From Bacteroidales bacterium (lineage in GTDB: Bacteria; Bacteroidota; Bacteroidia; Bacteroidales; FEN-979): a stretch of DNA of 64,000 nt. Shown here one piece after another: positions 27,386 to 38,538 of this stretch (positions within the stretch are counted from its first letter, which is position 1; each line of letters opens with the position of its first letter). A program made the position numbers and the translations under genes. Location: NCBI GenBank assembly GCA_030681475.1, contig JAUXWT010000044.1, positions 45,379 to 109,378 of the forward strand, given 5' to 3'. The notes under the pieces are model-generated. The model had not been told where the DNA came from, did no database searches, and saw only the letters and a list, made by a program, of their open reading frames with translations.

Positions 27386-29098
27386 ATGAAGTCGCCCCAT
27401 TTGCTTGATGTACAAAACCTGACAGTTGGCTTTACTTCCGATACCGGGGAGGCGATCGTAGTTGACCACATCTCCTTTGCATTGAACGAGTCAGAAACAC
27501 TTGCGGTCGTGGGAGAATCTGGTTCTGGGAAGACAGTTACGGCCCTTGCGGTGTTAAAGCTGATCCCGTCACCTCCGGGTAAAATCATCAGCGGGAATGT
27601 TTTATTCAGGAACAGTGAAGGTCTGATCACGGATCTCATGCCGCTTGACGAGCGTAGAATGCAGAAGATCAGAGGGTGTTCGATCTCCATGATTTTCCAG
27701 GAGCCCATGACTTCGCTAAATCCTGTTTTTACCTGCGGAAACCAGGTGGCGGAAAGTCTGCGGGCACACCTTGCCATGAACAAAAAAACAGCAAGGGAAA
27801 AGGTACTCGACCTGTTCAACGAAGTGATGTTACCCCGGCCGGCAGCGGTTTTCAAGGCCTATCCACATCTGTTGTCGGGCGGGCAGAAACAGCGGGTGAT
27901 GATCGCCATGGCGATAGCCTGTAATCCGGCGGTCCTGATTGCCGATGAACCGACTACCGCCCTGGATGTGACCGTACAGAAAGCCATTCTGGATCTGATG
28001 AAAAAACTCCAGGAGTCCAGGAAGATGAGCATCCTGTTTATCACCCATGACCTAGGCGTCGTGGCAGGCTTTGCAGACAGGGTGCTGGTAATGAACAAAG
28101 GAAAAATTGTTGAGGAAGGCACAACCGGTGAAATATTTCAAAATCCTGAGCATCCTTATACCCGCGGCTTGCTGGCATGCCGTCCGCCATTGAACATACG
28201 GCTGAACCGACTTCCAACGGTTGAAAAATACATCCTGGATGAACGACCATCATCCGATGGGATCATCACCCCGCAGCAACGAAAAAAAGAACACGAACGG
28301 CTCTATGGCCAGGATCCTATCCTGAAGGTTGAAAAGCTCACCAAACAATTCGGATCTTTTACCGCGTTGGAAAAAGCAAGTTTCCTCGTTTACCCGGGTG
28401 AAACGCTTGGAATTGTGGGAGAGTCCGGGAGCGGAAAAACCACTCTTGCGCGGGTTGTGCTTGAGCTTATTCCAGCCACTGAAGGAAGGATCGTTTATCA
28501 GGAACAGGATATTACAAAACTTACCGCCGGTAAACTACAAAAAATGCGCAAGGACCTTCAGATCATTTTTCAGGATCCTTATTCATCCCTGAACCCACGG
28601 TTTGCTATTGGTCCGGCCATTCTTGAACCGATGAAAGTACACCGGTTGCATCGCCATGATAAGGAGAGGAAAGACCGGGTGATGGAACTGCTTCAAAAAG
28701 TCGGGTTAAAACAGGAGCATTATTACCGCTATCCGCATGAGTTTTCAGGTGGGCAGCGACAAAGGATATGCATTGCTCGCGCGCTGGCGGTTGAGCCGCG
28801 GCTGATCATCTGCGATGAGTCTGTTTCGGCGCTCGATGTCTCCATCCAGGCACAGGTGTTGAACCTGCTTAATGACTTGAAAAAGGACTTCGGCCTCACC
28901 TATATCTTTATTTCACATGATCTTTCGGTCGTAAAATACATGTCTGACAGACTTATTGTTATGAAGAACGGAAAGATCGAGGAGATGGGAGAGGCGGATG
29001 AGGTGTATGATAAACCGCGGTCGGAATATACAAAGGCGTTGTTAGAGGCGATTCCGGGGGGACAAGGGGACGAGGGGACAGGCGGACGAGGAGGGTGA
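27386..29098 (+). CDS. Dipeptide/oligopeptide ABC transporter ATP-binding protein, fused DppD-DppF type
   Basis: Two Walker A (GESGSGKT) and two signature motifs (LSGGQKQRVMIAMA, FSGGQRQRICIARA) in 570 aa. The C-terminal tail GGQGDEGTGGRGG is encoded by a repeat. Confidence 0.95.
   Translation: MKSPHLLDVQNLTVGFTSDTGEAIVVDHISFALNESETLAVVGESGSGKTVTALAVLKLIPSPPGKIISGNVLFRNSEGLITDLMPLDERRMQKIRGCSISMIFQEPMTSLNPVFTCGNQVAESLRAHLAMNKKTAREKVLDLFNEVMLPRPAAVFKAYPHLLSGGQKQRVMIAMAIACNPAVLIADEPTTALDVTVQKAILDLMKKLQESRKMSILFITHDLGVVAGFADRVLVMNKGKIVEEGTTGEIFQNPEHPYTRGLLACRPPLNIRLNRLPTVEKYILDERPSSDGIITPQQRKKEHERLYGQDPILKVEKLTKQFGSFTALEKASFLVYPGETLGIVGESGSGKTTLARVVLELIPATEGRIVYQEQDITKLTAGKLQKMRKDLQIIFQDPYSSLNPRFAIGPAILEPMKVHRLHRHDKERKDRVMELLQKVGLKQEHYYRYPHEFSGGQRQRICIARALAVEPRLIICDESVSALDVSIQAQVLNLLNDLKKDFGLTYIFISHDLSVVKYMSDRLIVMKNGKIEEMGEADEVYDKPRSEYTKALLEAIPGGQGDEGTGGRGG
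29056..29093. repeat. GGGGACAAG-type 9-bp repeat at the 3' end of the ABC gene
   Basis: ggggggacaaggggacgaggggacaggcggacgagg; same unit as the 58797 array. Confidence 0.75.
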
Positions 29099-29127
29099 TA
29101 GGCAGAGATGAGGCATGATACATTTGT

Positions 29128-31323
29128 ATGAAGGAATGTGCAAAAATGAATTTAATGACAACAAATATGGGAAAGAAAAAGAGTTTCAGTGGTGTTCAGA
29201 AGAATACTTTTGTAAAATCGGTGCTGGATGTTTTTCAGAACAATCCGTACAGTAGTTTCAACTACAAACAGGTTGCCGCACGGCTTGGGATCAAAGACCG
29301 TGCAAGCATGGACCTGATCAGCCTGATTATCGGGCAATTATTCAAGAGCAAGGAACTTGCCATGAGCAAGCGGGGAAAATATCAGATCAATCAGGATAGT
29401 CCACGGTTTACCCAGGAAGTCAAAACCTCGCTCACCGGCACTGTGGATATGAAGCAGACCGGAAAAGCATATGTGATCCCGGATGATAAGACGGAAGATG
29501 TGTTTATTGCTGCCACGAATACGAATCACGCCCTGCACCGCGACAAGGTCAAGGTGTTTATTTTCCCCAGGCGCAAGGGGCATAAGCTGGAAGGAGAAAT
29601 TACGGAGATTATCCGGCGGAATAAAAAGCAATTCGTGGGCACTATCGAGACTTCGAAGAATTTTGCATTTCTCAAGCCCGATAATGCCACGATGCCGGTC
29701 GATATTTTCATTCCCAACACGAAACTGAACGGGGCAAAGAATGGCCAGAAGGTTGTGGTTGTTATTACCGAATGGCCTGCACAGTCGGCGAATCCGTTCG
29801 GCGAGGTAAAAGAGGTACTCGGCAAGCCCGGTGATGACCGGGTAGAAATGCAATCAATCCTGGCCGAAATAGATTTTCCATTGTCATTTTCACCAAAGGC
29901 GGAGAAGGAAGCTGATTCCTTTCCTGACAAAATACCCGGGTCAGAAATTGCCACCCGAAGAGATTTCAGACCGGTGTTCACGATCACGATCGACCCCGAA
30001 GATGCCAAGGATTTTGATGATGCCATCTCGTTGAGATCCATGGAAAATGGGCATCTGGAAATCGGGGTTCATATTGCAGATGTCTCTTATTATGTTAAGC
30101 CGGGTTCAGCCATTGAGGAGGAGGCGGTTGAACGGGGAACTTCGGTATATATGGTGGGCCGCACCATTCCGATGCTTCCCGAACGGCTGTCGAACGGATT
30201 ATGCTCCCTCAGGCAGGGTGAAGACAGGCTGTGCTTCTCGGCGGTTTTCGAGATGGATGAAAAGGCAAAAATATATTCGGAATGGTTCGGCAAGACGGTG
30301 ATCAACTCAAACCGCCGGTTTTCCTATGAGGAGGTTCAAGCGATCATTGAATCGGGTACAGGCGAATACACCTCAGAGATTGCAACCCTGAACAAAGTGG
30401 CCTTAAAACTCCGTGAGGAGAGGTTCCAAAAGGGATCCTTTAATTTTGAAACCCAGGAGGTTCGGTTTAAACTTGATAAGCAGGGCAGGCCGACAGACAT
30501 CTATCTTCGGGAGATGAAAGAGGCAAATAAACTGATCGAAGATTATATGTTGCTTGCCAACCGTAAGGTGGCTGAATTTATCGGCAAGAAACGGGATAAT
30601 CAGGCGGTGAAAACCTTTGTTTACCGGGTTCATGACACCCCCAATCCTGAAAAGCTGGAGAATTTTACTCAGTTTGTGGAACGGCTTGGATATAAATTAA
30701 AGATCAGTTCAAAAAAATCACTTGCCGACTCCTTTAACAAATTATTCAGCGATATCAAAGGAACCGGTACCGAAACGATGATCGAAACCATTGCCATCCG
30801 CACGATGTCAAAAGCCTATTATTCCACGAACAACATCGGCCATTACGGACTGGCTTTTGATTTCTATTCTCATTTCACCTCGCCCATCCGCAGGTATCCC
30901 GACCTGATGGTGCACCGGTTGTTGTTCGATTACATGCAAAACGCACCGTCTGTTTCAAAGGATGTATATGAGCCGATATGTGAACATGCCTCAGAGATGG
31001 AGCGCCGTGCCGTGGATGCAGAAAGGATGTCGGTGAAATACAAACAGGCTGAATACATGCTTGACAAGGTGGGGCAAAATTTTGACGCGTTGATTTCGGG
31101 CGTGAGCAAATGGGGTATCTTTGCTGAAATTGTCGGAACCAGATGCGAGGGGATGATCCGCCTGCGCGACCTTGAAGATGACTATTATTATCTTGATGAA
31201 GAGAATTACCAGATCATCGGGCAGCGCCATGGATACCGGTTTAAACTCGGTGATAAACTCAAGATCCGGGTTAAACGCATCGACCTTGCACGCAAACAGA
31301 TGGATTACGACTGGGTTTCGTGA
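29128..31323 (+). CDS. rnr: Ribonuclease R
   Basis: TITIDPEDAKDFDDAISLRSMENGHLEIGVHIADVSYYV; YGLAFDFYSHFTSPIRRYPDLMVHRLL; C-terminal S1 domain. Start may be internal (MGKKKSF). Confidence 0.96.
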   Translation: MKECAKMNLMTTNMGKKKSFSGVQKNTFVKSVLDVFQNNPYSSFNYKQVAARLGIKDRASMDLISLIIGQLFKSKELAMSKRGKYQINQDSPRFTQEVKTSLTGTVDMKQTGKAYVIPDDKTEDVFIAATNTNHALHRDKVKVFIFPRRKGHKLEGEITEIIRRNKKQFVGTIETSKNFAFLKPDNATMPVDIFIPNTKLNGAKNGQKVVVVITEWPAQSANPFGEVKEVLGKPGDDRVEMQSILAEIDFPLSFSPKAEKEADSFPDKIPGSEIATRRDFRPVFTITIDPEDAKDFDDAISLRSMENGHLEIGVHIADVSYYVKPGSAIEEEAVERGTSVYMVGRTIPMLPERLSNGLCSLRQGEDRLCFSAVFEMDEKAKIYSEWFGKTVINSNRRFSYEEVQAIIESGTGEYTSEIATLNKVALKLREERFQKGSFNFETQEVRFKLDKQGRPTDIYLREMKEANKLIEDYMLLANRKVAEFIGKKRDNQAVKTFVYRVHDTPNPEKLENFTQFVERLGYKLKISSKKSLADSFNKLFSDIKGTGTETMIETIAIRTMSKAYYSTNNIGHYGLAFDFYSHFTSPIRRYPDLMVHRLLFDYMQNAPSVSKDVYEPICEHASEMERRAVDAERMSVKYKQAEYMLDKVGQNFDALISGVSKWGIFAEIVGTRCEGMIRLRDLEDDYYYLDEENYQIIGQRHGYRFKLGDKLKIRVKRIDLARKQMDYDWVS

Positions 31324-32804
31324 CTTTTAAATACTTACCAGCAATGATGAAAAAGCATTTAACGGGGTCAGCAGTTCCCCTGATAATTACCGTAATTCTG
31401 ATGATGGCCATCCCGGCACATGTATCGGCTCAGAATCCCGATCGATACATAACCATACACCTGCGTGGTGTTTATGAAAGCAAAATAAGTCTCCTAGCCA
31501 TGTCAGGCTCCAGAACGTTTAAACCCGTTACAGAGGCGCCTGTTGTAAAAAACGGTGAAACCATCCGGATTTCAGTCTCAAAAGAACACCTTCCGGGGGA
31601 GTGTGTTTTGCGTTTCGATTACAAAGAATCGGAAACAAGCGCCCCTTATCCATCAGAGAAAAATATTTTTATACACGAACAGGATCTCGAATTGTGGGTA
31701 AATCCGAAATACTGTAATAACCAGGATAGTACATGGTTTCAGCAAGGTGAACTGGAAAATTCAACATTTCTGCAATTTTCAAAGGAAAATGCCAAACAAA
31801 AAGAAAAAACAGGCTTGCTGCAGAATTTTTTAATGAAATATGATGACACTGAATCAGACTTTTATCGGCAGGGGATTACTGAATACGAACACCGGAGACA
31901 AACCTACAACCAGTGGCTTAAAACCAGATCGGTGCAGGATAAAGCGCTCTTCGTAAGCAACCTGTATAACTTTCAATATATCCCGGAAATATCGCTGAAG
32001 GGTGACGAGAAAGACCGGATCATAAGCCTGATATACCACTATTTTGACGGGATGGATTTTAATGACCCATTGCTGATCAAAACATCTGATCTGAATAAAT
32101 GGATGGATAATTACGTTAACCTTTACGGACAACTATCCACGACCACGGCTATCCGGGACTCCTTATTTCCCGTAGCCGGGAGAACAGCAATTGAAAAAGC
32201 CAGACAAGGCCACCCGCTGGTTTATGGATGGATGGTGGACTATTTCTACCGGGGTTATGAGTCAAATGGCATTGAAGCGGGTATTAAAATTCTGGAACCT
32301 TATCTGAATGATCCAAATTGCCTTACTTCGAAAAGACAGGAGATTACGAGGCGGTTGAAAGGCATGGAAACGCTTGTAGCCGGAAGCCAGGCCCCTGACA
32401 TTTCATTAATAGACCAGGCAGGTCATCTGTTTGAATTGCATAAGTTCGAAACACCGTGCAGGTATATCCTGCTATTGTTCTGGTCGGCCGGCTGCAGTCA
32501 TTGTGTGGAAATGGCTGATAATTTGTACCCCTGGCAACAACAACCGGAATTGCAGGAGAAAATGACGGTACTGGGCATTGGCCTTGATGAAACGGATGCA
32601 GATGTAAAGGCATGGGAACAAAAGTCCGGCAGCTTTTCCGGGTGGAAACACATGCGGGCAGAAGATGGGGTTCGCAGCAAGGTAGCAAGCGATTACTATG
32701 TGCTGGCTACCCCGGTAATGGTTTTACTGGATGCAACGACCAGAAATATCGTTGCAACCCCGAATACCCTGAATGAATTACTGAAAGTGATCCAGGAAAA
32801 TTAG
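31320..32804 (+). CDS. Exported thioredoxin-like/TlpA-type protein
   Basis: C-terminal PDISLIDQAGHLFELHKFETPCRYILLLFWSAGCSHCVEMADNLYP (CSHC); signal peptide from M at 31344 or 31347 (MMKKHLTGSAVPLII). Confidence 0.8.
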   Translation: MTFKYLPAMMKKHLTGSAVPLIITVILMMAIPAHVSAQNPDRYITIHLRGVYESKISLLAMSGSRTFKPVTEAPVVKNGETIRISVSKEHLPGECVLRFDYKESETSAPYPSEKNIFIHEQDLELWVNPKYCNNQDSTWFQQGELENSTFLQFSKENAKQKEKTGLLQNFLMKYDDTESDFYRQGITEYEHRRQTYNQWLKTRSVQDKALFVSNLYNFQYIPEISLKGDEKDRIISLIYHYFDGMDFNDPLLIKTSDLNKWMDNYVNLYGQLSTTTAIRDSLFPVAGRTAIEKARQGHPLVYGWMVDYFYRGYESNGIEAGIKILEPYLNDPNCLTSKRQEITRRLKGMETLVAGSQAPDISLIDQAGHLFELHKFETPCRYILLLFWSAGCSHCVEMADNLYPWQQQPELQEKMTVLGIGLDETDADVKAWEQKSGSFSGWKHMRAEDGVRSKVASDYYVLATPVMVLLDATTRNIVATPNTLNELLKVIQEN

Positions 32805-32811
32805 CAGCTAC

Positions 32812-33540
32812 TCATGCCAGTTTTTTTCGTTCAACCAGTTCAAAAAAGGCCTTGTGGTATGTTTCGCTCACGGGGATATACTGATCGGCGATTTTTATCC
32901 TGTTCCGTTCGATCGACTCAATTTTATCCAACGCGATGAAATAGGATTTATGAACCCGGCAGAAATGGGGTTCACGAAGAACCTTCTCAAGTTTCCGGGC
33001 ATTCATCAGGGTCATGATTCGTCTCGTTTTGGTAACGATCCGCCAATAATCCCCCATACCCTCAACATAAAGTACGTCCTTGTTCTCGATACGCTCCATC
33101 CGGGTTTCTGTTTTGACAAAGAAAAAAGATGATTCCGCGGATTTCCCTTTGTCATTTTCGTGTCTGGGTGCGCCGGCGTCGAGCTGCATGCGTTCAACCA
33201 CCTTGTTAACGCCTTTGATAAAACGTTCAAAGGAAATAGGCTTCAGCATATAATCCACAACGTCAAGTTCAAACCCCTGGATGGCATATCGCTCATAGGC
33301 CGTTGTGAAAATAATGAAGGGACGGTGTTTCAGTGCATTCAACAATTGGATCCCGCTGAGTTCCTCCATTTGAATATCAAGGAAGATCAAGTCAACCTTG
33401 TTTGACCTGATATATTCAATGGATTCAATGGCATTGTCGAACGTTTTCATGAGATGCAGGAAGGCCACTTTCGAACAGTAATCCTTGATGATATCGAGCG
33501 CAAGGGGCTCATCGTCAATAGCAATACAGTTTATTTTCAT
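32812..33540 (-). CDS. LytTR-family response regulator
   Basis: CIAIDDEPLALDIIKDYC...VDLIFLDIQMEELSGIQLL; LytTR region FCRVHKSYFIALDKIESIERNRIKI. Confidence 0.95.
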   Translation of the reverse strand: MKINCIAIDDEPLALDIIKDYCSKVAFLHLMKTFDNAIESIEYIRSNKVDLIFLDIQMEELSGIQLLNALKHRPFIIFTTAYERYAIQGFELDVVDYMLKPISFERFIKGVNKVVERMQLDAGAPRHENDKGKSAESSFFFVKTETRMERIENKDVLYVEGMGDYWRIVTKTRRIMTLMNARKLEKVLREPHFCRVHKSYFIALDKIESIERNRIKIADQYIPVSETYHKAFFELVERKKLA

Positions 33541-34562
33541 GTCGATAGGGTTAGTTTAACCAAATATTGATCTTCATCTGACTTGATTACAAGCTGGTGC
33601 TTACCGGGATAAAGCAGGTTAAGTCTGCGCCGGATGTTGTTTAATCCGATACCTCCGACCTGATCTTTCGTGAAGGTGACATTTTTCCTTATATGGTTTG
33701 TGACTTCAAAGAGAATTTGTTGCGGACCGATGGATAAATTGATCCGGATCCCGGGGTACGAAACATTCCTGTTACTGTGTTTAAATGCGTTTTCAACAAA
33801 TGGGATGAGTAACATTGGCGCAATGGTTCGCCCTTCAACGTTTCCCATAATGTTCAATTCTACGAAATCCGAGTGCTTAAGCCGGAGTTTTTCCAGCTCA
33901 ATAAAACTCTTAAGGTATTCAATTTCTTTTTCCAACAACACGTTATCCGTGGTTGCATCGTAAAGCATATAACGCATGATCGCCGACATTTTCATTACTG
34001 CCTCGGGTGCATCTTCCGATTTTTTATATACCAACGAATAGATATTGTTCAGCGTGTTGAAAAGAAAGTGCGGATTTATTTGCGACCGGAGCAAAGCCAA
34101 TTCCCCGGATTGTTTTTCAAGCATCAGTTCGGTCCTCAATTTCTGTGTGTCAAACCAACCAATGGCAAGTTGTATAAGTAAGGCGTATATTCCGTAGACG
34201 ATCACCAGCCGGAGTGAACTAAACCACCAGACACTGTTAACAATCAATTCGTGTGACCCTTTCATGTGGTTATATCCGATGTATTTCCAGAAAAGGTATT
34301 CAAGGCCGATCCGCAACGGTATAAGTGTGGAAAACACAATAACCAGCAAAAGGATGGGATAGATTTTCTTTTTTTTCGTAAAGAACAACCCATAAGTAAA
34401 ATAAAAACTGTAGAATGTAATGAAACTGGTTACCGGATAAATGGTAATCTCCCCGAACGGGCTGTATTCTTTTTCCGATTGCATCGCAACGGACAGAAGA
34501 ATCTGATTGAACATGTAAACCCAAAAGGCAACGTGGATCAGAATCTTATACTTTGTTTTCAT
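33537..34562 (-). CDS. LytS/YehU-type sensor histidine kinase
   Basis: LALLRSQINPHFLFNTLNNIYSLV (His_kinase) and MLLIPFVENAFKHS; overlaps its regulator by 4 bp. Confidence 0.95.
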   Translation of the reverse strand: MKTKYKILIHVAFWVYMFNQILLSVAMQSEKEYSPFGEITIYPVTSFITFYSFYFTYGLFFTKKKKIYPILLLVIVFSTLIPLRIGLEYLFWKYIGYNHMKGSHELIVNSVWWFSSLRLVIVYGIYALLIQLAIGWFDTQKLRTELMLEKQSGELALLRSQINPHFLFNTLNNIYSLVYKKSEDAPEAVMKMSAIMRYMLYDATTDNVLLEKEIEYLKSFIELEKLRLKHSDFVELNIMGNVEGRTIAPMLLIPFVENAFKHSNRNVSYPGIRINLSIGPQQILFEVTNHIRKNVTFTKDQVGGIGLNNIRRRLNLLYPGKHQLVIKSDEDQYLVKLTLST

Positions 34563-34799
34563 CTCATGTTTCTAAATTCTTTAACAAAATAACGGCAGAT
34601 ATTGATCAAAACCAAAAGAAAAGGCAACTAATCGGCCATACAGGCTGTTTGTCCGGTCATAAGTGCATTTTTATCGACAATAATGTGCGTAATTCAATTG
34701 TGCATACTGTGGTAAGAAATCATTTTTTAGTAACAGAGTTTAATTGTCTAGAACCGATTTTTCGTATGTTTGAATGAGGAAACAACCATCGCATAAAGG

Positions 34800-36101
34800 A
34801 TGCCTGGAGTGAAAAACATGAATTCAACGCTTCACATGTTGTGCTGGATATTATTTTTCCCGGTTTATTTTACCGGCCATCCCTCTGTTGCCCAGAAACA
34901 ATATAATTTTTATTATGGGAAGGTTTTGGAGGCCGGGACTAAAACGGGGATTCCAAACGTAAATCTATCCATAGAAGGATCCCGTATTGGAACGGTCACC
35001 GATAAAACAGGGGCGTTTTCGTTTTTCATCGACTCTATTCCCGCCACACTGATCGTCAGTTCTGTTGGACTTGAAACAAAGACCATCCTGCTTGACGCCA
35101 CCTCTTATTCCCTGAACCTGTATCTCTCACGCCAGGCAACGGAATTGGGGGAAGTTGAGATCAAGGCCGCGGTACATGAAGCCTTCTTTAAGGATGATCG
35201 TTACGCGGTTCTCGATTATGAAATAGACAGCAGCATGGTTTACTTGCTAATATATAGACAATACCTGTCAAAAGCCACAATAATTTGTAAAAACCTTGAT
35301 GGAGACACTGTTGCAACTTCTGCGCCATTGTCTTTCAAACCCGACAGACTTTTTAAAGATTGCCTGGGCATCATGCACGTGCTGAGTCGTGATTCGGGAT
35401 TTCAGGTGTTTCGCCAGGATAATCAATTACACCTGATCCACCCGGTCAACCTGAAGAAATTCGATGATGTTTTGAAAAACTGTGTAGCTGCAACACCTGA
35501 TATCTTGTTTTTTCAAAGAGTTACTGACAACGGGCTTGGTGTTGAATATTACGGCGTGAACAGAAAAACCCGCCTGAAAAATCCCATTGCACGGGCGAGG
35601 GACCAGAAAAAAATTAAAATGGCTAAGCGCAATCCTCAGGATGCGCAAATGCTGAGAAGTTCCAGGCCTCCTGGTTCGAGAGATGACTTTGTAGCCTGGA
35701 ATTTCGTTCATAAGATCCTGTACCGGCCGATCAAAACCTCTTTATACAGAATAGGGGATTATACCTGTATATTTAACACCCCCGAAAAGCAAATGGAGTT
35801 TTATGATATATCGGGTAATTATTCCTATAAACTCGCCATACATACAGACAAAGTGAATGATGGCCGGTGGACCAATGATATTTTAATTGATGAGATTACG
35901 GGTAAAGCTTATACTGTTTTTATCCGAAACGGCACATACACGATTTATAGAATAGATTTAAACAACGGTCTGCTCAAGAAACGACTGTCATTATTTCATC
36001 TTTATCCACGGAAAGTCAGGATTTACGATGACAGGGTTTATTATTTATATGATGTGGCCGGTGATCCGGATAATAAAATGCTGTTCCGGCAGAAGTTTTG
36101 A
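34800..36101 (+). CDS. Carboxypeptidase-like regulatory-domain protein
   Basis: GKVLEAGTKTGIPNVNLSIEGSRIGTVTDKTGAFSF...VSSVGLETKTILL; no TonB barrel follows. Confidence 0.75.
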   Translation: MPGVKNMNSTLHMLCWILFFPVYFTGHPSVAQKQYNFYYGKVLEAGTKTGIPNVNLSIEGSRIGTVTDKTGAFSFFIDSIPATLIVSSVGLETKTILLDATSYSLNLYLSRQATELGEVEIKAAVHEAFFKDDRYAVLDYEIDSSMVYLLIYRQYLSKATIICKNLDGDTVATSAPLSFKPDRLFKDCLGIMHVLSRDSGFQVFRQDNQLHLIHPVNLKKFDDVLKNCVAATPDILFFQRVTDNGLGVEYYGVNRKTRLKNPIARARDQKKIKMAKRNPQDAQMLRSSRPPGSRDDFVAWNFVHKILYRPIKTSLYRIGDYTCIFNTPEKQMEFYDISGNYSYKLAIHTDKVNDGRWTNDILIDEITGKAYTVFIRNGTYTIYRIDLNNGLLKKRLSLFHLYPRKVRIYDDRVYYLYDVAGDPDNKMLFRQKF

Positions 36102-36173
36102 GGAAGATGATCCCATCAATCGTAAGTCGTAAATCAAACAATTTAATCTGATATCGTAAATTCCAATCGGGTA

Positions 36174-38369
36174 TTATTTTATCAGCGTCAGTTCGTTGAT
36201 GAGGTTGGTTGCCCCTGCAAATTTATCGATGACGAACAGCACATAACGGATATCGACGTTAATGGTACGCTGCATGTCGGGTTCGAACATGATGTCGCCG
36301 CTCATGGCTTCCCAGTTCCCGTCGAAGGCAAGGCCGATCAGTTGACCGTCGCCATTGATGACCGGGCTGCCTGAGTTACCGCCGGTGATGTCGTTTGTGG
36401 TCAGGAAGCAAACGATCATTTCACCATTTTCGCCATACTGTCCGTAATCCTTTGCCTTAAAGAGCTCTTTGAGTTTCTTTTCCACAATGAATTCATCGTT
36501 GGTGGGGTCTTCCTTTTGCATCACCCCCTTGAGGGTTGTAAAGTGGTCATAATGAACTGCATCGGCGGGGTAGTAATCAAGCACACTGCCGTAGCTCATG
36601 CGCATGGAGGAGTTTGCGTCGGGATATTTCACCAGGTTCGGATTCATCTCACGTATTCCTGCGATGAACAACCGGTTGGCCACACTTATGTTTCCCCGTG
36701 CTGATGCATAGGCCGCGGCATTTTTACCCATGGCCTCCTCCATTGATTTGGCAAGTTGCCATCCAAGGTCTTTTTTAAATACTTTCAGACTGGGGTTTTC
36801 GATGAATTTTGCAGCATTTTCTGGGGTAGCAAAAACCGAAGTTTCATAAACTTCATTGGCAAAAGCGACAAAATCATTCTTATAATCCTTTTCGATCATT
36901 GTAAAGATCCCGGGTTGCTCTGCTTTGGAAACATCGGCGGCATACATCCGGAGCATTTCAGCCAGCAAGTTCCTTGCAATCGCCTCATCATACTCCTTGA
37001 AATGTTCTTTTACGGCTACGCTTAATCCCTCTTGGGCCTGTTTTACCGCTTCCTTGTTCTTTTTTTCTAGCGCACCCCGGAGTTCTTCACACTGACTTGC
37101 CATTTGCACAACATCAAGGCCTCTTCCGGCAATATTTGCGTAAAAAAACGGTCCAGACACTTGTTTCATGCCGGAATATTCTTTTTGAAGATTGTCAAGC
37201 ACATTACCATACTTCTGCTGCAACACAGGGTCTTTGCTGTACCAGTTGATGAAATCCTGTTCAATCACCTTTTTCTTCTCTTCAACCTTGTTGCGCACAA
37301 GCATCCTTGACTGGCCGATAAAATTTTTCCAGGTATTGGCGATACCTGCGTAATTGGCGGCATAATCAATTTTTACCTTTTTGTCCTGATCCATTCTTTC
37401 CTTCATGACTTCGAGTTCTTTTCCAAAAAGCTTGATCAGGGTCGGGTAAAAACTCTGGAGGTTAAAGTCAATACCAAACGAAGTGAGATAGCGGGAGGTT
37501 GATCCGGGATATCCCCAGATCATGGCAAAATCATTTTTCTTGATGCCCTTCAGGCTGATAGGCAGATGGTAAGCCGGTTTAAGGGGCACATTTTTCTCAT
37601 CATATTTTGCCGGATTTCCTTCCGGGTCAGTATAGACGCGGAGAATTGAAAAATCGCCGGTATGCCGTGGCCACATCCAGTTGTCGGTATCACCACCGAA
37701 TTTACCGATAGAAGAGGGGGGGGCGCCAACCAATCGTACATCTTTGTAGGTCTTGAAAACGAAAAGATAATATTCATTCCCCCCGTAAAACGATTTGACC
37801 GAAGCCTCAAACTTACCACCATCTTCTGCTCTTTTGCGGATCCGGTTAGATATTTCCCTGATCTTCGCACCGCGGTCCGACTCTTTTATGGAATCCGGCA
37901 GGAAGGGAATAATTGAATCGGTTACATTTTCGATCCGCTGGAGGAAAGAGGCGCACATGGCCTCGTTGGAGAGCTCTTCGCTGAACGACTTAGCCCAGAA
38001 GCCATCGGTAAGGTAGTCGTGTTCGGTTGTACTGTGATTTTGTACTGCGCCATAGCCACAATGATGGTTGGTAAACAACAGCCCCTGGCCGGATACCAAT
38101 TCAGCAGTACAGAAAAACCCGCCTGATGCCCCATTGCCTGATAACCCGACAATTGCGTCTTTAAGGCTGTTATGGTTGATGCTGTATAATTCTTCGGCAG
38201 TCAGGCGAAGTCCCATTTTTTGCATATCGACATAATTCAGCCGTTCGAGCAGCAAGGGGAGCCACATCCCTTCGTCGGGTGGATTTTCGGCATAACCAAA
38301 CGATCCGCCGGATACAAAAAGAACCATCACGATCATCGTGAATTTGAAATTCCTTAAAGATTTTCTCAT
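36174..38369 (-). CDS. S46-family dipeptidyl-peptidase (DPP7/DPP11 type)
   Basis: DEGMWLPLLLERLNYVDMQKMGL; LVSGQGLLFTNHHCGYGAVQNHST; TTNDITGGNSGSPVINGDGQLIGLAFDGNWEAMSGD (catalytic Ser). Confidence 0.96.
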   Translation of the reverse strand: MRKSLRNFKFTMIVMVLFVSGGSFGYAENPPDEGMWLPLLLERLNYVDMQKMGLRLTAEELYSINHNSLKDAIVGLSGNGASGGFFCTAELVSGQGLLFTNHHCGYGAVQNHSTTEHDYLTDGFWAKSFSEELSNEAMCASFLQRIENVTDSIIPFLPDSIKESDRGAKIREISNRIRKRAEDGGKFEASVKSFYGGNEYYLFVFKTYKDVRLVGAPPSSIGKFGGDTDNWMWPRHTGDFSILRVYTDPEGNPAKYDEKNVPLKPAYHLPISLKGIKKNDFAMIWGYPGSTSRYLTSFGIDFNLQSFYPTLIKLFGKELEVMKERMDQDKKVKIDYAANYAGIANTWKNFIGQSRMLVRNKVEEKKKVIEQDFINWYSKDPVLQQKYGNVLDNLQKEYSGMKQVSGPFFYANIAGRGLDVVQMASQCEELRGALEKKNKEAVKQAQEGLSVAVKEHFKEYDEAIARNLLAEMLRMYAADVSKAEQPGIFTMIEKDYKNDFVAFANEVYETSVFATPENAAKFIENPSLKVFKKDLGWQLAKSMEEAMGKNAAAYASARGNISVANRLFIAGIREMNPNLVKYPDANSSMRMSYGSVLDYYPADAVHYDHFTTLKGVMQKEDPTNDEFIVEKKLKELFKAKDYGQYGENGEMIVCFLTTNDITGGNSGSPVINGDGQLIGLAFDGNWEAMSGDIMFEPDMQRTINVDIRYVLFVIDKFAGATNLINELTLIK

Positions 38370-38538
38370 AATTGTAAATTGTTAAAATGTAGAGTGATAC
38401 TTGTCTTGATCTACCGGTTTGTGGCTGATTAAAAACGGATTGCAATGATAGTGACAATTTCAGTACCGGGGATTTTTTTTTGACAAACTGAGAATTTTCT
38501 CGATGATCCCGCTTTTTTAACAGTTAAAATGTTCATTT

